Shown piece by piece: positions 7,837-16,076 of a stretch of 64,000 nt of DNA. Every line of letters starts with the position of its first letter. The stretch's first letter is position 1. The notes beneath the pieces were generated by a model. The model made no database searches and had not been told where the DNA came from. It saw nothing but the letters and a program-made list of their open reading frames with translations. Location of the stretch: positions 36,673-100,672 of the forward strand of contig CACOKI010000002.1 of NCBI GenBank assembly GCA_902627735.1, read 5' to 3'. This stretch comes from an uncultured Pelagibacteraceae bacterium. GTDB taxonomy: Bacteria > Pseudomonadota > Alphaproteobacteria > Pelagibacterales > Pelagibacteraceae. Both the position numbers and the translations under genes were made by a program.

Positions 7837-9306
7837 TTAAGGCAAACAATCTAGATATGTATCTAGATCCCATTGTGTTGTTGCACCTAAAAATCTTTCC
7901 CACTCATCATTTTTGTACCAGTGGAAAACTTTATACATTTCATCTGGCATTGCAGATTTGATAACTTCATCTTCAGATAATCTTTCTAAAGCTTCACCTA
8001 AACTTAGAGGTAGTTTCTTAACATCTTTACCTGCTTTTTGAGCTTCATAAATATTTCTAGATTCTGGGTCTGCTGGTTTCATTTTATTACTAATTCCATG
8101 ATCACAAGCTTTTAGTAAAGCTGCACCTAATAAGTATGGATTATGCATAGAGTCTACTGATCTGTATTCAAATCTTCCAGGTGCAGATACTCTTAATCCA
8201 CAAGTTCTATTTTGATAACCCCAGTCAGCATAAACAGGTGCCCAAAAACCTTGGTCCCATAATCTTCTGTAAGAGTTTACTGTTGATGAACCTAAAGCAG
8301 TTAATGCAGGTAAATGTTCCATGATACCAGCTATCGATTGCAAACCAATTTTACCTGGCAACTGCATATCTTTTGTATCTGGCATAAAGGTATTAGTTCC
8401 ACCTTCAACATAGCTAAAAACCTCTTCAACACCTGGTAAAGTTTTATTTCCAAGTTTATTTAGTTTAATTTTTCCACCTTTCCATAAAGACATGTTTGTA
8501 TGACATCCACTTGCTGAAACGCCCATAAAAGGTTTAGTCATAAAACACGCAATCAAACCATGTTCTCTTGCAACTTGAGCACAAATTTGTCTGTATGTAG
8601 ATAATCTATCTGCATTTCTTAATACGTTATCGTATGTCCAGTTTAATTCTAATTGACCAGGAGCATCTTCATGATCACCTTGAATCATGTCTAGACCCAT
8701 TGCTTTTGCATATTCTATTACCTTCATAAATACTGGTCTTAAAGACTCGAATTGATCTATGTGATAACAGAAGGGTTTAGAAAACCCTTTACCTGTTGGA
8801 GTACCATCCTGATTTTTTGTAAGCCACATCATTTCTGGTTCAGTTCCAACTCTTAATTCAAGACCATGTTTTTTTTGGAATTCATCCATAAAAATTCTTA
8901 AATTTCCTCTGCAATCAGAAGTTAAATGACCACCTGGATTATTTCTTTCTTCTCTATTTCTAAAACAAGTTACAAAAACTCTGCCTACTCTTTTATCCCA
9001 AGGTAATTGACAAAATGTTTCAGGATCAGGAATACCCACAAGCTCCATTGCTTCAGGTCCATACCCAATATAATTGTTGTGACGATCTAAAAATAAATTT
9101 GCTGTAGCTCCATATACTAATTGAAAGCCTTTTTCTGCTGTTCTTTCCCAATGATCTGCTGGAATTCCTTTTCCTACTACTCTTCCTGTTACTGAAATAA
9201 ATTGATAATAAATATATGTTATTCCTAACTCGTTAATTTTCTCCCTTACTCTTTTAACTAATTTAGCTCTACCTGGTTGGTTAACATGTTTTTCTAGATC
9301 CGTCAT
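7837..9306 (-). CDS. Second glutamine synthetase-family ligase upstream of mgsA
   Basis: A 489-residue ATP-dependent ligase of the glutamine synthetase superfamily, clearly divergent from the 442-residue one at 856-2184. Metal and ATP motifs are GTEPEMMWL, GDHEDAPGQLELNW, ASGCHTNMSLWKGG and GRFEYRSVDSMHNPYLLGAAL. It sits 22 bases upstream of mgsA in the same direction, the position expected for the enzyme making the MgsABC substrate, so it is a second candidate gamma-glutamylmethylamide synthetase or a ligase for another amine. An additional central segment (EEVFSYVEGGTNTFMPDTKD) is absent from the shorter homologue. The substrate cannot be decided from sequence. Confidence 0.78.
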   Translation of the reverse strand: MTDLEKHVNQPGRAKLVKRVREKINELGITYIYYQFISVTGRVVGKGIPADHWERTAEKGFQLVYGATANLFLDRHNNYIGYGPEAMELVGIPDPETFCQLPWDKRVGRVFVTCFRNREERNNPGGHLTSDCRGNLRIFMDEFQKKHGLELRVGTEPEMMWLTKNQDGTPTGKGFSKPFCYHIDQFESLRPVFMKVIEYAKAMGLDMIQGDHEDAPGQLELNWTYDNVLRNADRLSTYRQICAQVAREHGLIACFMTKPFMGVSASGCHTNMSLWKGGKIKLNKLGNKTLPGVEEVFSYVEGGTNTFMPDTKDMQLPGKIGLQSIAGIMEHLPALTALGSSTVNSYRRLWDQGFWAPVYADWGYQNRTCGLRVSAPGRFEYRSVDSMHNPYLLGAALLKACDHGISNKMKPADPESRNIYEAQKAGKDVKKLPLSLGEALERLSEDEVIKSAMPDEMYKVFHWYKNDEWERFLGATTQWDLDTYLDCLP

Positions 9307-9374
9307 TTTCCCCTCAATGAATTAATATTTACTCAAACGTAGCTGAAAAATTTATTAGTGTCTAGGCTTGAAGT

Positions 9375-10721
9375 TTAACTCCAAGGAAAAGGACTGTTCG
9401 AAGTAGGGTGAAGTTCACCCTTCTCGTAACGGTTGAATCTAAACGGTTTTAATAAATCACTTTCAGTACCAAGAATTTCTTTTGCTACAAGCTCTCCAAC
9501 TCCAATCATTTTGTATCCATGATTTGCATCAGCTATCATATAAACATTCTCAAAAAATCTATCGAAGATTGGAAACGAGTCCGGGGTCATACATCCAAGT
9601 CCTCCCGATGGACCTTTTCGATATAAATCAGATTTTCCCTCAAATCTTTTTTGGCAATGAGCTAGTGCTGAACACCACATTTCACTAAATGCATCAGTAG
9701 TTTGATATTCTGGTGACTCAATTCCATACGGATCAACATTAACTTTATCAAAATGTTTTTTTACTATGTAAGGAGATGTTCCACCCTGAACTCCTAAACC
9801 TTCAATATCTGGTTTGTAATAAATTCCCCATATTTTATCTGTAATTAATTTTTTTGTTTTGTCAGAATATAGTGGCGCAGTAGAATCTACATGAACAACA
9901 GGTGGTTGTTTTCCATCGTTTGTTTTTAAGAAATCAGCTTCAACTCCAATAACACCTTCTTGAAGCATCCAATAAGTCCACATATCAGTAACATGCATTT
10001 TACCATCTTTACCTTTTATATTTGCAGTTTTAGGCAATTCTAACATATTCCAAAAATCTCTAGCCCAAGGTCCAGCTCCAATAACCACTTGTTCACAATC
10101 AATTGTACCTTTATCTGTTTCAACACCTGTTACCGCTTTACTATTACTTCCTCTTTTAAAACCTGTAACTTTTACACCTTTCATTACTTGAACACCATTT
10201 GAAGTGGATTTTTTTTCGAGAGCTTTAATTGAGTCTTTATTAAATGCATAACCACCTTTTTTTTCATGAAGAATTGATGTGATGCCTTGTGCCTGCCAAT
10301 CATCAAAAATACCTTTCATATAATTCGTGCAATCTTTTTCACCTTCTATAAAAACAGATTCATACCCAATAGCTTTTTGTTGTTTGTAAATACTTGCTAC
10401 ATCCTCATGCATTACCTCTGGTGAGATTTGTAAATATCCTACTGGATTGTATTTAAATGCTTTTGGGTCACTTTCCCAAACAGAAACTGAATGAGCCATT
10501 AATTCTCTCATTGCTGGTTGGAAGTAATTATTTCTCACTACACCGCAAGCTATTCCGCTTGCACCAGCAGCAGTATCTTTTTTTTCTAAAACTATTATGT
10601 CACCGGGATTTTTATAAGTTTCTGATAATTTCCAAGCAGTACTTAAACCGTGGATACCTCCACCAATTATAACTACTTTTGCTTTTGTCGGTAATGACAT
10701 ACATGCATCTTTATTTTTCAT
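9375..10721 (-). CDS. FAD-dependent amine oxidoreductase (DAO family, sarcosine oxidase beta-like)
   Basis: A 448-residue flavoprotein of the D-amino-acid oxidase/sarcosine oxidase superfamily. The N-terminal Rossmann motif VVIIGGGIHGLSTAWKL (residue 16 on) and an acidic IIVLEKKD binding FAD ribose are clear; GIACGVVRNNYFQPAMREL resembles the flavin-contacting loop of SoxB-type enzymes, and the C-terminal FAD motif is MIADANHGYKMIGVG. It precedes the ligase at 7837-9306 by 68 bases. Its placement in the methylamine cluster suggests oxidation of a secondary or N-methylated amine. ATG at 10700 is an alternative start, and neither start has a clear ribosome site. Confidence 0.78.
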   Translation of the reverse strand: MKNKDACMSLPTKAKVVIIGGGIHGLSTAWKLSETYKNPGDIIVLEKKDTAAGASGIACGVVRNNYFQPAMRELMAHSVSVWESDPKAFKYNPVGYLQISPEVMHEDVASIYKQQKAIGYESVFIEGEKDCTNYMKGIFDDWQAQGITSILHEKKGGYAFNKDSIKALEKKSTSNGVQVMKGVKVTGFKRGSNSKAVTGVETDKGTIDCEQVVIGAGPWARDFWNMLELPKTANIKGKDGKMHVTDMWTYWMLQEGVIGVEADFLKTNDGKQPPVVHVDSTAPLYSDKTKKLITDKIWGIYYKPDIEGLGVQGGTSPYIVKKHFDKVNVDPYGIESPEYQTTDAFSEMWCSALAHCQKRFEGKSDLYRKGPSGGLGCMTPDSFPIFDRFFENVYMIADANHGYKMIGVGELVAKEILGTESDLLKPFRFNRYEKGELHPTSNSPFPWS

Positions 10722-10782
10722 GCGACGTAAATATATAATTTTTTATATATATAAAATATATAAGTAATTAATTACTTATCCT

Positions 10783-11133
10783 TTAGAAGCTAAGATTTTT
10801 AAGCGTAGCCAAATATTGATTGAATTCCTCAATGAATGCTTCACTAGGTTTTATGTGTTTTTTTCTTTGATCACCAGAAGTTTTTTCAAGGAAAAAAAAA
10901 CCTTTTTCACATGCCTCATTTATCATTAAAGCAGACTTTGGTCGTGAAGTTTTAAACAATTTTGTCTTCAATTCCTCAACAGTCAGATTTTCTTTATATT
11001 TAAAAGCATGCATTACAAGAAGCATCATATGATAATGTGATGGTGATTTTCTAAAAAAGTAATTACTAGACATATGAGATAGTTTCATTTGATCTTCCCA
11101 AAACTCTAATAAATCTTTTGTAGTTTTTGCCAT
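10783..11133 (-). CDS. MarR-like winged-helix regulator adjoining tdm
   Basis: A 116-residue protein whose size and pattern fit a winged helix-turn-helix domain: a helical N-terminus with many His/Tyr/Met (NYFFRKSPSHYHMMLLV), LTVEELKTKLF followed by RPKSALMINEACEKGFF as candidate helix-turn-helix, and a wing-like TSGDQRKKHIKPSEAF, where MarR proteins carry D-x-R. The ATG overlaps the tdm stop by one base, so it is cotranscribed with TMAO demethylase and is a plausible autoregulator or pathway regulator. The family call is pattern-based; a catabolic accessory protein cannot be excluded. Confidence 0.6.
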   Translation of the reverse strand: MAKTTKDLLEFWEDQMKLSHMSSNYFFRKSPSHYHMMLLVMHAFKYKENLTVEELKTKLFKTSRPKSALMINEACEKGFFFLEKTSGDQRKKHIKPSEAFIEEFNQYLATLKNLSF

Positions 11134-13472
11134 TAAGATCTTACTCTAGTCTTTTTGGGGTCAAAATGAGGAAATGCTACAACTTTTGCAGAAATTCTTT
11201 TTTGATGACCATCAATTTTTCCAACCTCAACTTCTGTTCCAGGTTCTGAATATTGAGTATCAATTCTGCATAAAGCTATATTTTTATTTAGAGTTGTTGA
11301 TAAACAGCCACTTGTCACTATTCCAACTTGTGATCTTCCAACATGCACACAATCACCGTGACCAGCATGTTCTTTTCCAATAAGCTCTAAACCAACAAGT
11401 TTTTTTTGAGGATTTGCTTTTCTTTCTTTTAAAATTTCTTTTCCTATAAAATCTTCCTCTTTTGTTTTTAGGGGTACTGCAAAACCGATCCCAGCTTCAA
11501 AGGGATCTTGTTGACCATCAAACTCATTACCAAATAAAATTAAACCTGCTTCAATTCTTAATTTATCTAAAGCTGCGAATCCTGCAGGAATTAAACCATG
11601 ATCTTTTCCAGCTTCCATGAGTTTATCCCACACCTCAGGCGCATTTTTTGGATGACACCAAACCTCATAACCAAGCTCACCTGTATAACCTGTTCTTGAA
11701 ACTATTAGTGGAATACCTTGAAGTTCTTCAACTCTACAAATTGTAAACCTAAACCACTCTAATTCATCTATTGATGGTTGAGTAGGAGGAGTAAAAATTA
11801 ATTTTTTTAGTATTTCTCTACTTTTAGGTCCTTGAATAGAAACATTGCTAATTTGATCTGTAGAATTTTTTACATTTACTTTAAAGTTTTTTTTCTTAGC
11901 CACTTCCTTTAACCATTCACCAGCATATTCATCACCACAAATCCATCGAAAACCAGTTTCGCTTAATCTTAACAATGTACCATCATCAAACATCATTCCA
12001 TTTTCATAACACATTGCAGAATAAACAACCTGGCCAACTGAAAGCTTTTTGATATTTCTTGTTAATGTGTAATTCATTAACTCTTCAGCATCTGGTCCAA
12101 TAACTTCAAATTTTCTTAAAGATGATAAATCAATTAGTACAGCTTTTTCCCTACAAGCATTATATTCTTCAACTACACCATGTTTAGTGTAGTCGTTAGG
12201 TAACCAAAATCCTCTTGCATCAATAAAGTTTCTCGTTAATTTCGATGTTCTCTCATAAAAACCAGAATTTCTTGTTAGTTTTTTTTCAGAGTCTGTTTTC
12301 ATTCTAAAAGCAAATGATTTTGAAAATTCTTTTTTTTTGTCATAAGTTCTAACAAAAATATCAGTTGGATTCCACGAATTACATGCATCGATATCACTTG
12401 GACATGCAGTAGTTCCAATGGTTAAATCCTTTAGAGCTCTAAACATTACATAGTCGCCAGGCCTTGCAAACGATTCATCAGAAATAACAGAATTTAATCC
12501 CGAAGATGAAGTATTAAAAAATAAGTTGATAGCATGCCAACCTTTTTGTTTTTGAACACCATATTTAGACATTGAATTTGTTAAGTTATCTGAGCAATTT
12601 GAGTGACCAAAATATCCTGCATCTTCGTAATATTTTGAAGTACAAGCTAAGTTAAATGTATCATGTTTTCCAACTGTGTCTCTGATAACTTCAACAAGGG
12701 GTTCATGATCAGTATCATAGAATTTTGAAAATAAACCTGGTCCTGGAAAAGTATTACCCATAAATGTTCTAGTTGTTTGCCAATCGAGACCCTTTTCAAT
12801 TTTTTTATCCAGCTTTCTAGTATCAAATGCTACAAAGTCAGAACATTGTCTTCCTGCCGGGCTAATAATTTGAATATAATCACCTTCTTTAACTTGATAA
12901 GAAATTGAAGTCATTCTATCTATATTTTTTTCATAATTTGGTTCAAAAACTGGATCAGGTATAATTGATAATTCTTTATCATTAATAATTTTGGCTCTTT
13001 TTATAAATATTGTTAAATCACTTGAGGGATTTTGTTCACTTACTAGCATATCATTTTGTGGGGCTGAAAAAATTACATAGCATTTATCTTTTGATTTGAT
13101 TTTTATTTTTTCGCCACTAGGAGTTTTTTCATCAAATAAAATAGATGATTTGGATTTATTAATATCTAAGTTTCTTTTTTTTAATTGTAGATTTGTAATT
13201 AAGGAACTTTCATCTTTTTTTTTTAGTATTTCCTTAATAAAACTTATTTTGCCATTTTCTTTTTGATTTAGAATTCCAAGTTCAGATTTTCCATCTTTAT
13301 CAAAACAAATTATTTCACAAATTTGATTTCCTTCATCGTTTATTATTTCTATTTCATCATCAGGAAAAATTTGTAAACCAGTAAGACCACCAGCATTTAC
13401 AACGTGCCTTTCAACTCCAGGTGGTAGCACATTTAGTCCCGGCTCTTTAATATCTAAAGTAGTTTGCGACAT
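11133..13472 (-). CDS. tdm: Trimethylamine N-oxide demethylase
   Basis: A 779-residue cytosolic enzyme converting TMAO to dimethylamine and formaldehyde, with the formaldehyde captured by tetrahydrofolate. The N-terminal half (about 1-385) is a DUF1989-type domain with a Cys/His-rich metal region (ACTSKYYEDAGYFGHSNCSD, TACPSDIDACNSW). The C-terminal half (about 395-779) is a GcvT-like aminomethyltransferase fold (SLRKFEVIGPDAEELM, GMMFDDGTLLRL, SRTGYTGELGYEVWCHP, PAGFAALDKLRIEAGL). This domain order and length are diagnostic of Tdm. It diverges from tmoX across a 100-base promoter region, coupling TMAO uptake and breakdown. Confidence 0.92.
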   Translation of the reverse strand: MSQTTLDIKEPGLNVLPPGVERHVVNAGGLTGLQIFPDDEIEIINDEGNQICEIICFDKDGKSELGILNQKENGKISFIKEILKKKDESSLITNLQLKKRNLDINKSKSSILFDEKTPSGEKIKIKSKDKCYVIFSAPQNDMLVSEQNPSSDLTIFIKRAKIINDKELSIIPDPVFEPNYEKNIDRMTSISYQVKEGDYIQIISPAGRQCSDFVAFDTRKLDKKIEKGLDWQTTRTFMGNTFPGPGLFSKFYDTDHEPLVEVIRDTVGKHDTFNLACTSKYYEDAGYFGHSNCSDNLTNSMSKYGVQKQKGWHAINLFFNTSSSGLNSVISDESFARPGDYVMFRALKDLTIGTTACPSDIDACNSWNPTDIFVRTYDKKKEFSKSFAFRMKTDSEKKLTRNSGFYERTSKLTRNFIDARGFWLPNDYTKHGVVEEYNACREKAVLIDLSSLRKFEVIGPDAEELMNYTLTRNIKKLSVGQVVYSAMCYENGMMFDDGTLLRLSETGFRWICGDEYAGEWLKEVAKKKNFKVNVKNSTDQISNVSIQGPKSREILKKLIFTPPTQPSIDELEWFRFTICRVEELQGIPLIVSRTGYTGELGYEVWCHPKNAPEVWDKLMEAGKDHGLIPAGFAALDKLRIEAGLILFGNEFDGQQDPFEAGIGFAVPLKTKEEDFIGKEILKERKANPQKKLVGLELIGKEHAGHGDCVHVGRSQVGIVTSGCLSTTLNKNIALCRIDTQYSEPGTEVEVGKIDGHQKRISAKVVAFPHFDPKKTRVRS

Positions 13473-13512
13473 TTTTTATAATCTATTGTTATATTATATA
13501 AATATCTAGTAG

Positions 13513-13541
13513 TTGACTATCATTTTACTTAAGCACATACT
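13513..13541 (+). promoter_or_regulatory. Candidate sigma-70 promoter for tmoX
   Basis: TTGACT (13513-13518) and CATACT (13536-13541) are separated by 17 bases, matching -35/-10 spacing with 5/6 and 4/6 consensus bases. The tmoX ATG follows 31 bases later, with an AAGAAAGGGG ribosome site. The site lies in the tdm/tmoX divergent region, a likely place for operator sequences. Confidence 0.45.
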
Positions 13542-13572
13542 AACGTCACTTAATATTAAGAAAGGGGAATAA

Positions 13573-14520
13573 ATGCGAAAAATAATATCATTATTATCTG
13601 CTATGATAATCTCAGCAGTAAGTTTTGCTGGAATTTCAAATGCTGCAGATAGTAAAAAGCCCATCGTGATCCCAACTCATAACTGGTCAAGCCAAATTGT
13701 AATGGCTTACGTTATTGGTGGAATTATGGAAGATATGGGAAATAATGTTAAATATGTTAACGCTGACTCACAAGCAGTTTACGAGTCAATTAGAATTGGC
13801 GATGTAACTATATCTCACGAAGTGTGGGAATCAGCTTTTGGTAAATCATTCACAACAGCATTGGATAAAGGTGGATTGCTTGACTGGGGTGACCATGAAG
13901 CAAGAACACTTGAAGATATGGGATATCCAAACTGGGTTGCTGAAAAAGGGTTATGCCCTGGATTACCAGACTGGACTGCTTTAAAAAATCCTGACTGTGC
14001 TAAAAACTTTACAACACCTGACTCTCCAGATGGAAAAGGAAGAATGTTGGAAGGTCCACAAACTTGGCATGGTGACTTAATTCCACAAAGGGTTGACGCT
14101 TTAGGTTTAGGAGATCTTTGGTGGGTTAAATTTGCTGGAAGTGCTGATGCACTTTGGGCAGAGTTAGCAGCAGCTGAAAAAGAAGGAAGAGGAACAATCA
14201 TCTTTAACTGGACGCCTAACTTTACAGATGGTGCTGGTTTTACATTTATAGATTTTCCTCCATACACAGCAGGTTGCAGACCTGAAGATGGTGGAGATGG
14301 AAAATGTGGTTCGCCAGATGGTTATTTGAAAAAAGCAGTTAACGCTGATTTTCCAAAAACTCATCCAAAAGCAGCAGCTATGTTCAAAAAACTTTCTTTC
14401 ACAACAAGTCAAATTGGTGCAATGGCAGCTTTAGTTGACATTGATAAGATGACTCACGAAGATGCAGCTAAGAAATGGCTGAAAGATAATAAGAAAGTTT
14501 GGAAAGCTTTTACTAAATAA
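13573..14520 (+). CDS. tmoX: TMAO ABC transporter, substrate-binding protein
   Basis: A 315-residue periplasmic binding protein of the ProX/OpuAC family for quaternary amines. Residues 1-24 are a Sec signal peptide ending SNAADS. The mature part is rich in Trp/Tyr/Phe (THNWSSQIVMAY, VWESAFGK, GDLWWVKFAG, FNWTPNF), as in aromatic-cage binders of trimethylated ligands. Pairing with the divergent tdm and the downstream tmoW/tmoV identifies TMAO as the likely ligand; betaine or choline would be alternatives on sequence alone. The ribosome site AAAGGGG is strong. A terminator follows at 14543-14580, so tmoX can be expressed in excess over the membrane components. Confidence 0.88.
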   Translation: MRKIISLLSAMIISAVSFAGISNAADSKKPIVIPTHNWSSQIVMAYVIGGIMEDMGNNVKYVNADSQAVYESIRIGDVTISHEVWESAFGKSFTTALDKGGLLDWGDHEARTLEDMGYPNWVAEKGLCPGLPDWTALKNPDCAKNFTTPDSPDGKGRMLEGPQTWHGDLIPQRVDALGLGDLWWVKFAGSADALWAELAAAEKEGRGTIIFNWTPNFTDGAGFTFIDFPPYTAGCRPEDGGDGKCGSPDGYLKKAVNADFPKTHPKAAAMFKKLSFTTSQIGAMAALVDIDKMTHEDAAKKWLKDNKKVWKAFTK

Positions 14521-14542
14521 GGATAAGAGCTATTAAATCTTT

Positions 14543-14580
14543 AAATCTCCCCCAACAATGTTGGGGGAGATTTTTTTTTT
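14543..14580 (+). terminator. Strong intrinsic terminator after tmoX
   Basis: A 14-bp perfect stem (AAATCTCCCCCAAC/GTTGGGGGAGATTT) with a 3-base loop runs directly into a ten-T tract. It ends or attenuates transcription after tmoX. Confidence 0.92.
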
Positions 14581-14586
14581 AAAAAT

Positions 14587-15048
14587 ATGAGTAAATACTT
14601 TTTAAGCATATTCATTAGTTTATCATTTTTTGGTCAAACTTTTGCAAAAGATGTAAGTATTAATGAGAATATTGATCTTAAGTTTGTTTGTGATTTAGAG
14701 AAAAAAATAATTAAAAATTCAGAATATAATTATCAAACTTTTTTAGCCAAAGATTTGAATGAAAAAGGTTTGGATAAATTTGAAATTCAATCAAAACAAC
14801 CAGAGACACTTTTAATTAGAGGATTATCATTATTTCTCTCCGATACAAAAAAATTAAATGTTAAGGTTGTTAATAAAGATGTGGTTTTATTTAAATCGAT
14901 TGATCAAGAAAAAAATTATTCAGAGTCAGGTATTATCACGAGAAAAACAGGAGAGTTAATTCATGAAATTACAAGAAATATAAAAAGTGAAAATGCAGAA
15001 AAATATATTTCAATATATTCATGCATGAAACATGATCAAAAAGTCTGA
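14587..15048 (+). CDS. Secreted protein of unknown function
   Basis: A 153-residue protein with an N-terminal signal peptide (hydrophobic core FLSIFISLSFFGQTF, cleavage near FAKD). The mature part has a lysine-rich, mixed alpha/beta-type pattern with cysteines at FVCDLEKK and IYSCMKHD that could form one disulfide. No family recognised. It begins only six bases after the tmoX terminator T-tract and is followed by the MORN gene 34 bases on. Position between tmoX and tmoW does not prove a role in TMAO uptake. Confidence 0.7.
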   Translation: MSKYFLSIFISLSFFGQTFAKDVSINENIDLKFVCDLEKKIIKNSEYNYQTFLAKDLNEKGLDKFEIQSKQPETLLIRGLSLFLSDTKKLNVKVVNKDVVLFKSIDQEKNYSESGIITRKTGELIHEITRNIKSENAEKYISIYSCMKHDQKV

Positions 15049-15082
15049 TTTTTTTTTGGTAAATTTTGTGTAAAGTGTTGTT

Positions 15083-15460
15083 ATGAAAAAATATCTTCTC
15101 AGCATAATTTTAAGTTTATTAATTACATCAGTTGCTTTAGCACGAAGTACGGGCTGCAAAGAGGGCAATTGTGAAAATGGTTTTGGTAAATGGGTTTATA
15201 CAGATAAAACTACTTATGAAGGAGAATGGGTAGGAACTAAAAAAAATGGTCAAGGAGTTGAAACTTGGCCTAATGGATACATTTATAAAGGTGAGTTTAA
15301 AAATAGTGAATGGAGTGGAGTAGGTGTTCTAACTTTTCCTGATGGCTCAACTTATGAAGGTGAATGGGCCAAAGGATTTATGAATGGAAAAGGAACTTTT
15401 ACCTCATCAGATGGCACACAGAAATCAGGCACATGGAAAAATGGAAAGCTACAAGAATAA
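15083..15460 (+). CDS. Secreted MORN-repeat protein
   Basis: A 125-residue protein with a signal peptide (residues 1-20, ending SVALARS) followed by at least three tandem MORN repeats: YEGEWVGTKKNGQGVETWPN, YKGEFKNSEWSGVGVLTFPD and YEGEWAKGFMNGKGTFTSSD, plus a partial fourth (KSGTWKNGKLQE). Two cysteines (GCKEGNCENG) precede the repeats. MORN repeats form beta-hairpin arrays that bind proteins or envelope components; the exported location suggests a periplasmic scaffold role, but the function is unknown. Its stop overlaps the start of the next gene by one base (TAATG). Confidence 0.85.
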   Translation: MKKYLLSIILSLLITSVALARSTGCKEGNCENGFGKWVYTDKTTYEGEWVGTKKNGQGVETWPNGYIYKGEFKNSEWSGVGVLTFPDGSTYEGEWAKGFMNGKGTFTSSDGTQKSGTWKNGKLQE

Positions 15461-16011
15461 TGTCAAAAGAAAATTATTTAAACAAAATTAAGGATTTGCC
15501 AGAAACTGTAAAACAATTTGGAGGTTTAGTGTTAATAGTCCTTATCATATTTTTCTCTTTTTCAATTTTAAACATAATGTTTGGCGGGGGTGATGAGTTA
15601 GTAAGAAAAATGAAATTGGAGGAAGAGAGAATTGCTAAAGAAAAAAAATTAAGTGAATTAATATCTAAATTACCTTCTGGAATATTAGTAACTTTTGATG
15701 GTACTGATCATTATAAGTTAACAGATGAAGTATATGAACAGGTTTGTAAAGCAACAAAACTCATTCCTCAAAGAGCAATTATGGGTGCAAATTTTTTAAA
15801 TTTTAGAGCACACGAAATTTACACAATTAATGGGAATAAAATTGATGAAACTTTTGTTAAGTGGGATGAAGAAAAAAATAAATGTTACGCAGGTTTTACA
15901 GTAAGTGGAGATAATGTTGGAGTTAATGAGTCTATAAGTGTGAGTGGTGAGGCATTAAGTTTTTTAAGCACAGGAATTGATACTAGGGTTTATTACATTA
16001 AAAATTTTTAA
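15460..16011 (+). CDS. Inner-membrane-anchored protein of unknown function
   Basis: A 183-residue protein. The start is placed at the ATG overlapping the stop of the MORN gene (TAATG); a longer reading frame starting at 15364 would run through the MORN gene and is not believed. One transmembrane helix lies at about residues 18-37 (FGGLVLIVLIIFFSFSILNI), followed by a charged helix (KMKLEEERIAKEKKLSEL) and a roughly 120-residue domain predicted to be periplasmic, with two cysteines. Translational coupling to the MORN protein suggests a joint envelope function. No family recognised. Confidence 0.75.
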   Translation: MSKENYLNKIKDLPETVKQFGGLVLIVLIIFFSFSILNIMFGGGDELVRKMKLEEERIAKEKKLSELISKLPSGILVTFDGTDHYKLTDEVYEQVCKATKLIPQRAIMGANFLNFRAHEIYTINGNKIDETFVKWDEEKNKCYAGFTVSGDNVGVNESISVSGEALSFLSTGIDTRVYYIKNF

Positions 16012-16076
16012 GGAGGAAAAACGTTAATATTATGGATTTAATTTTATCTTAATTTCATATAACTTGATTAAAATTT

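Noticed and set aside
13815-14412. Two minus-strand open frames within tmoX
   Set aside because: Complementary shadows of the coding strand; composition is typical of antisense frames, and tmoX is clear.
15364-15459. Longer N-terminus for the membrane protein following the MORN gene
   Set aside because: It would run in another frame through the MORN repeats; the TAATG start at 15460 fits coupling and the position of the membrane helix.
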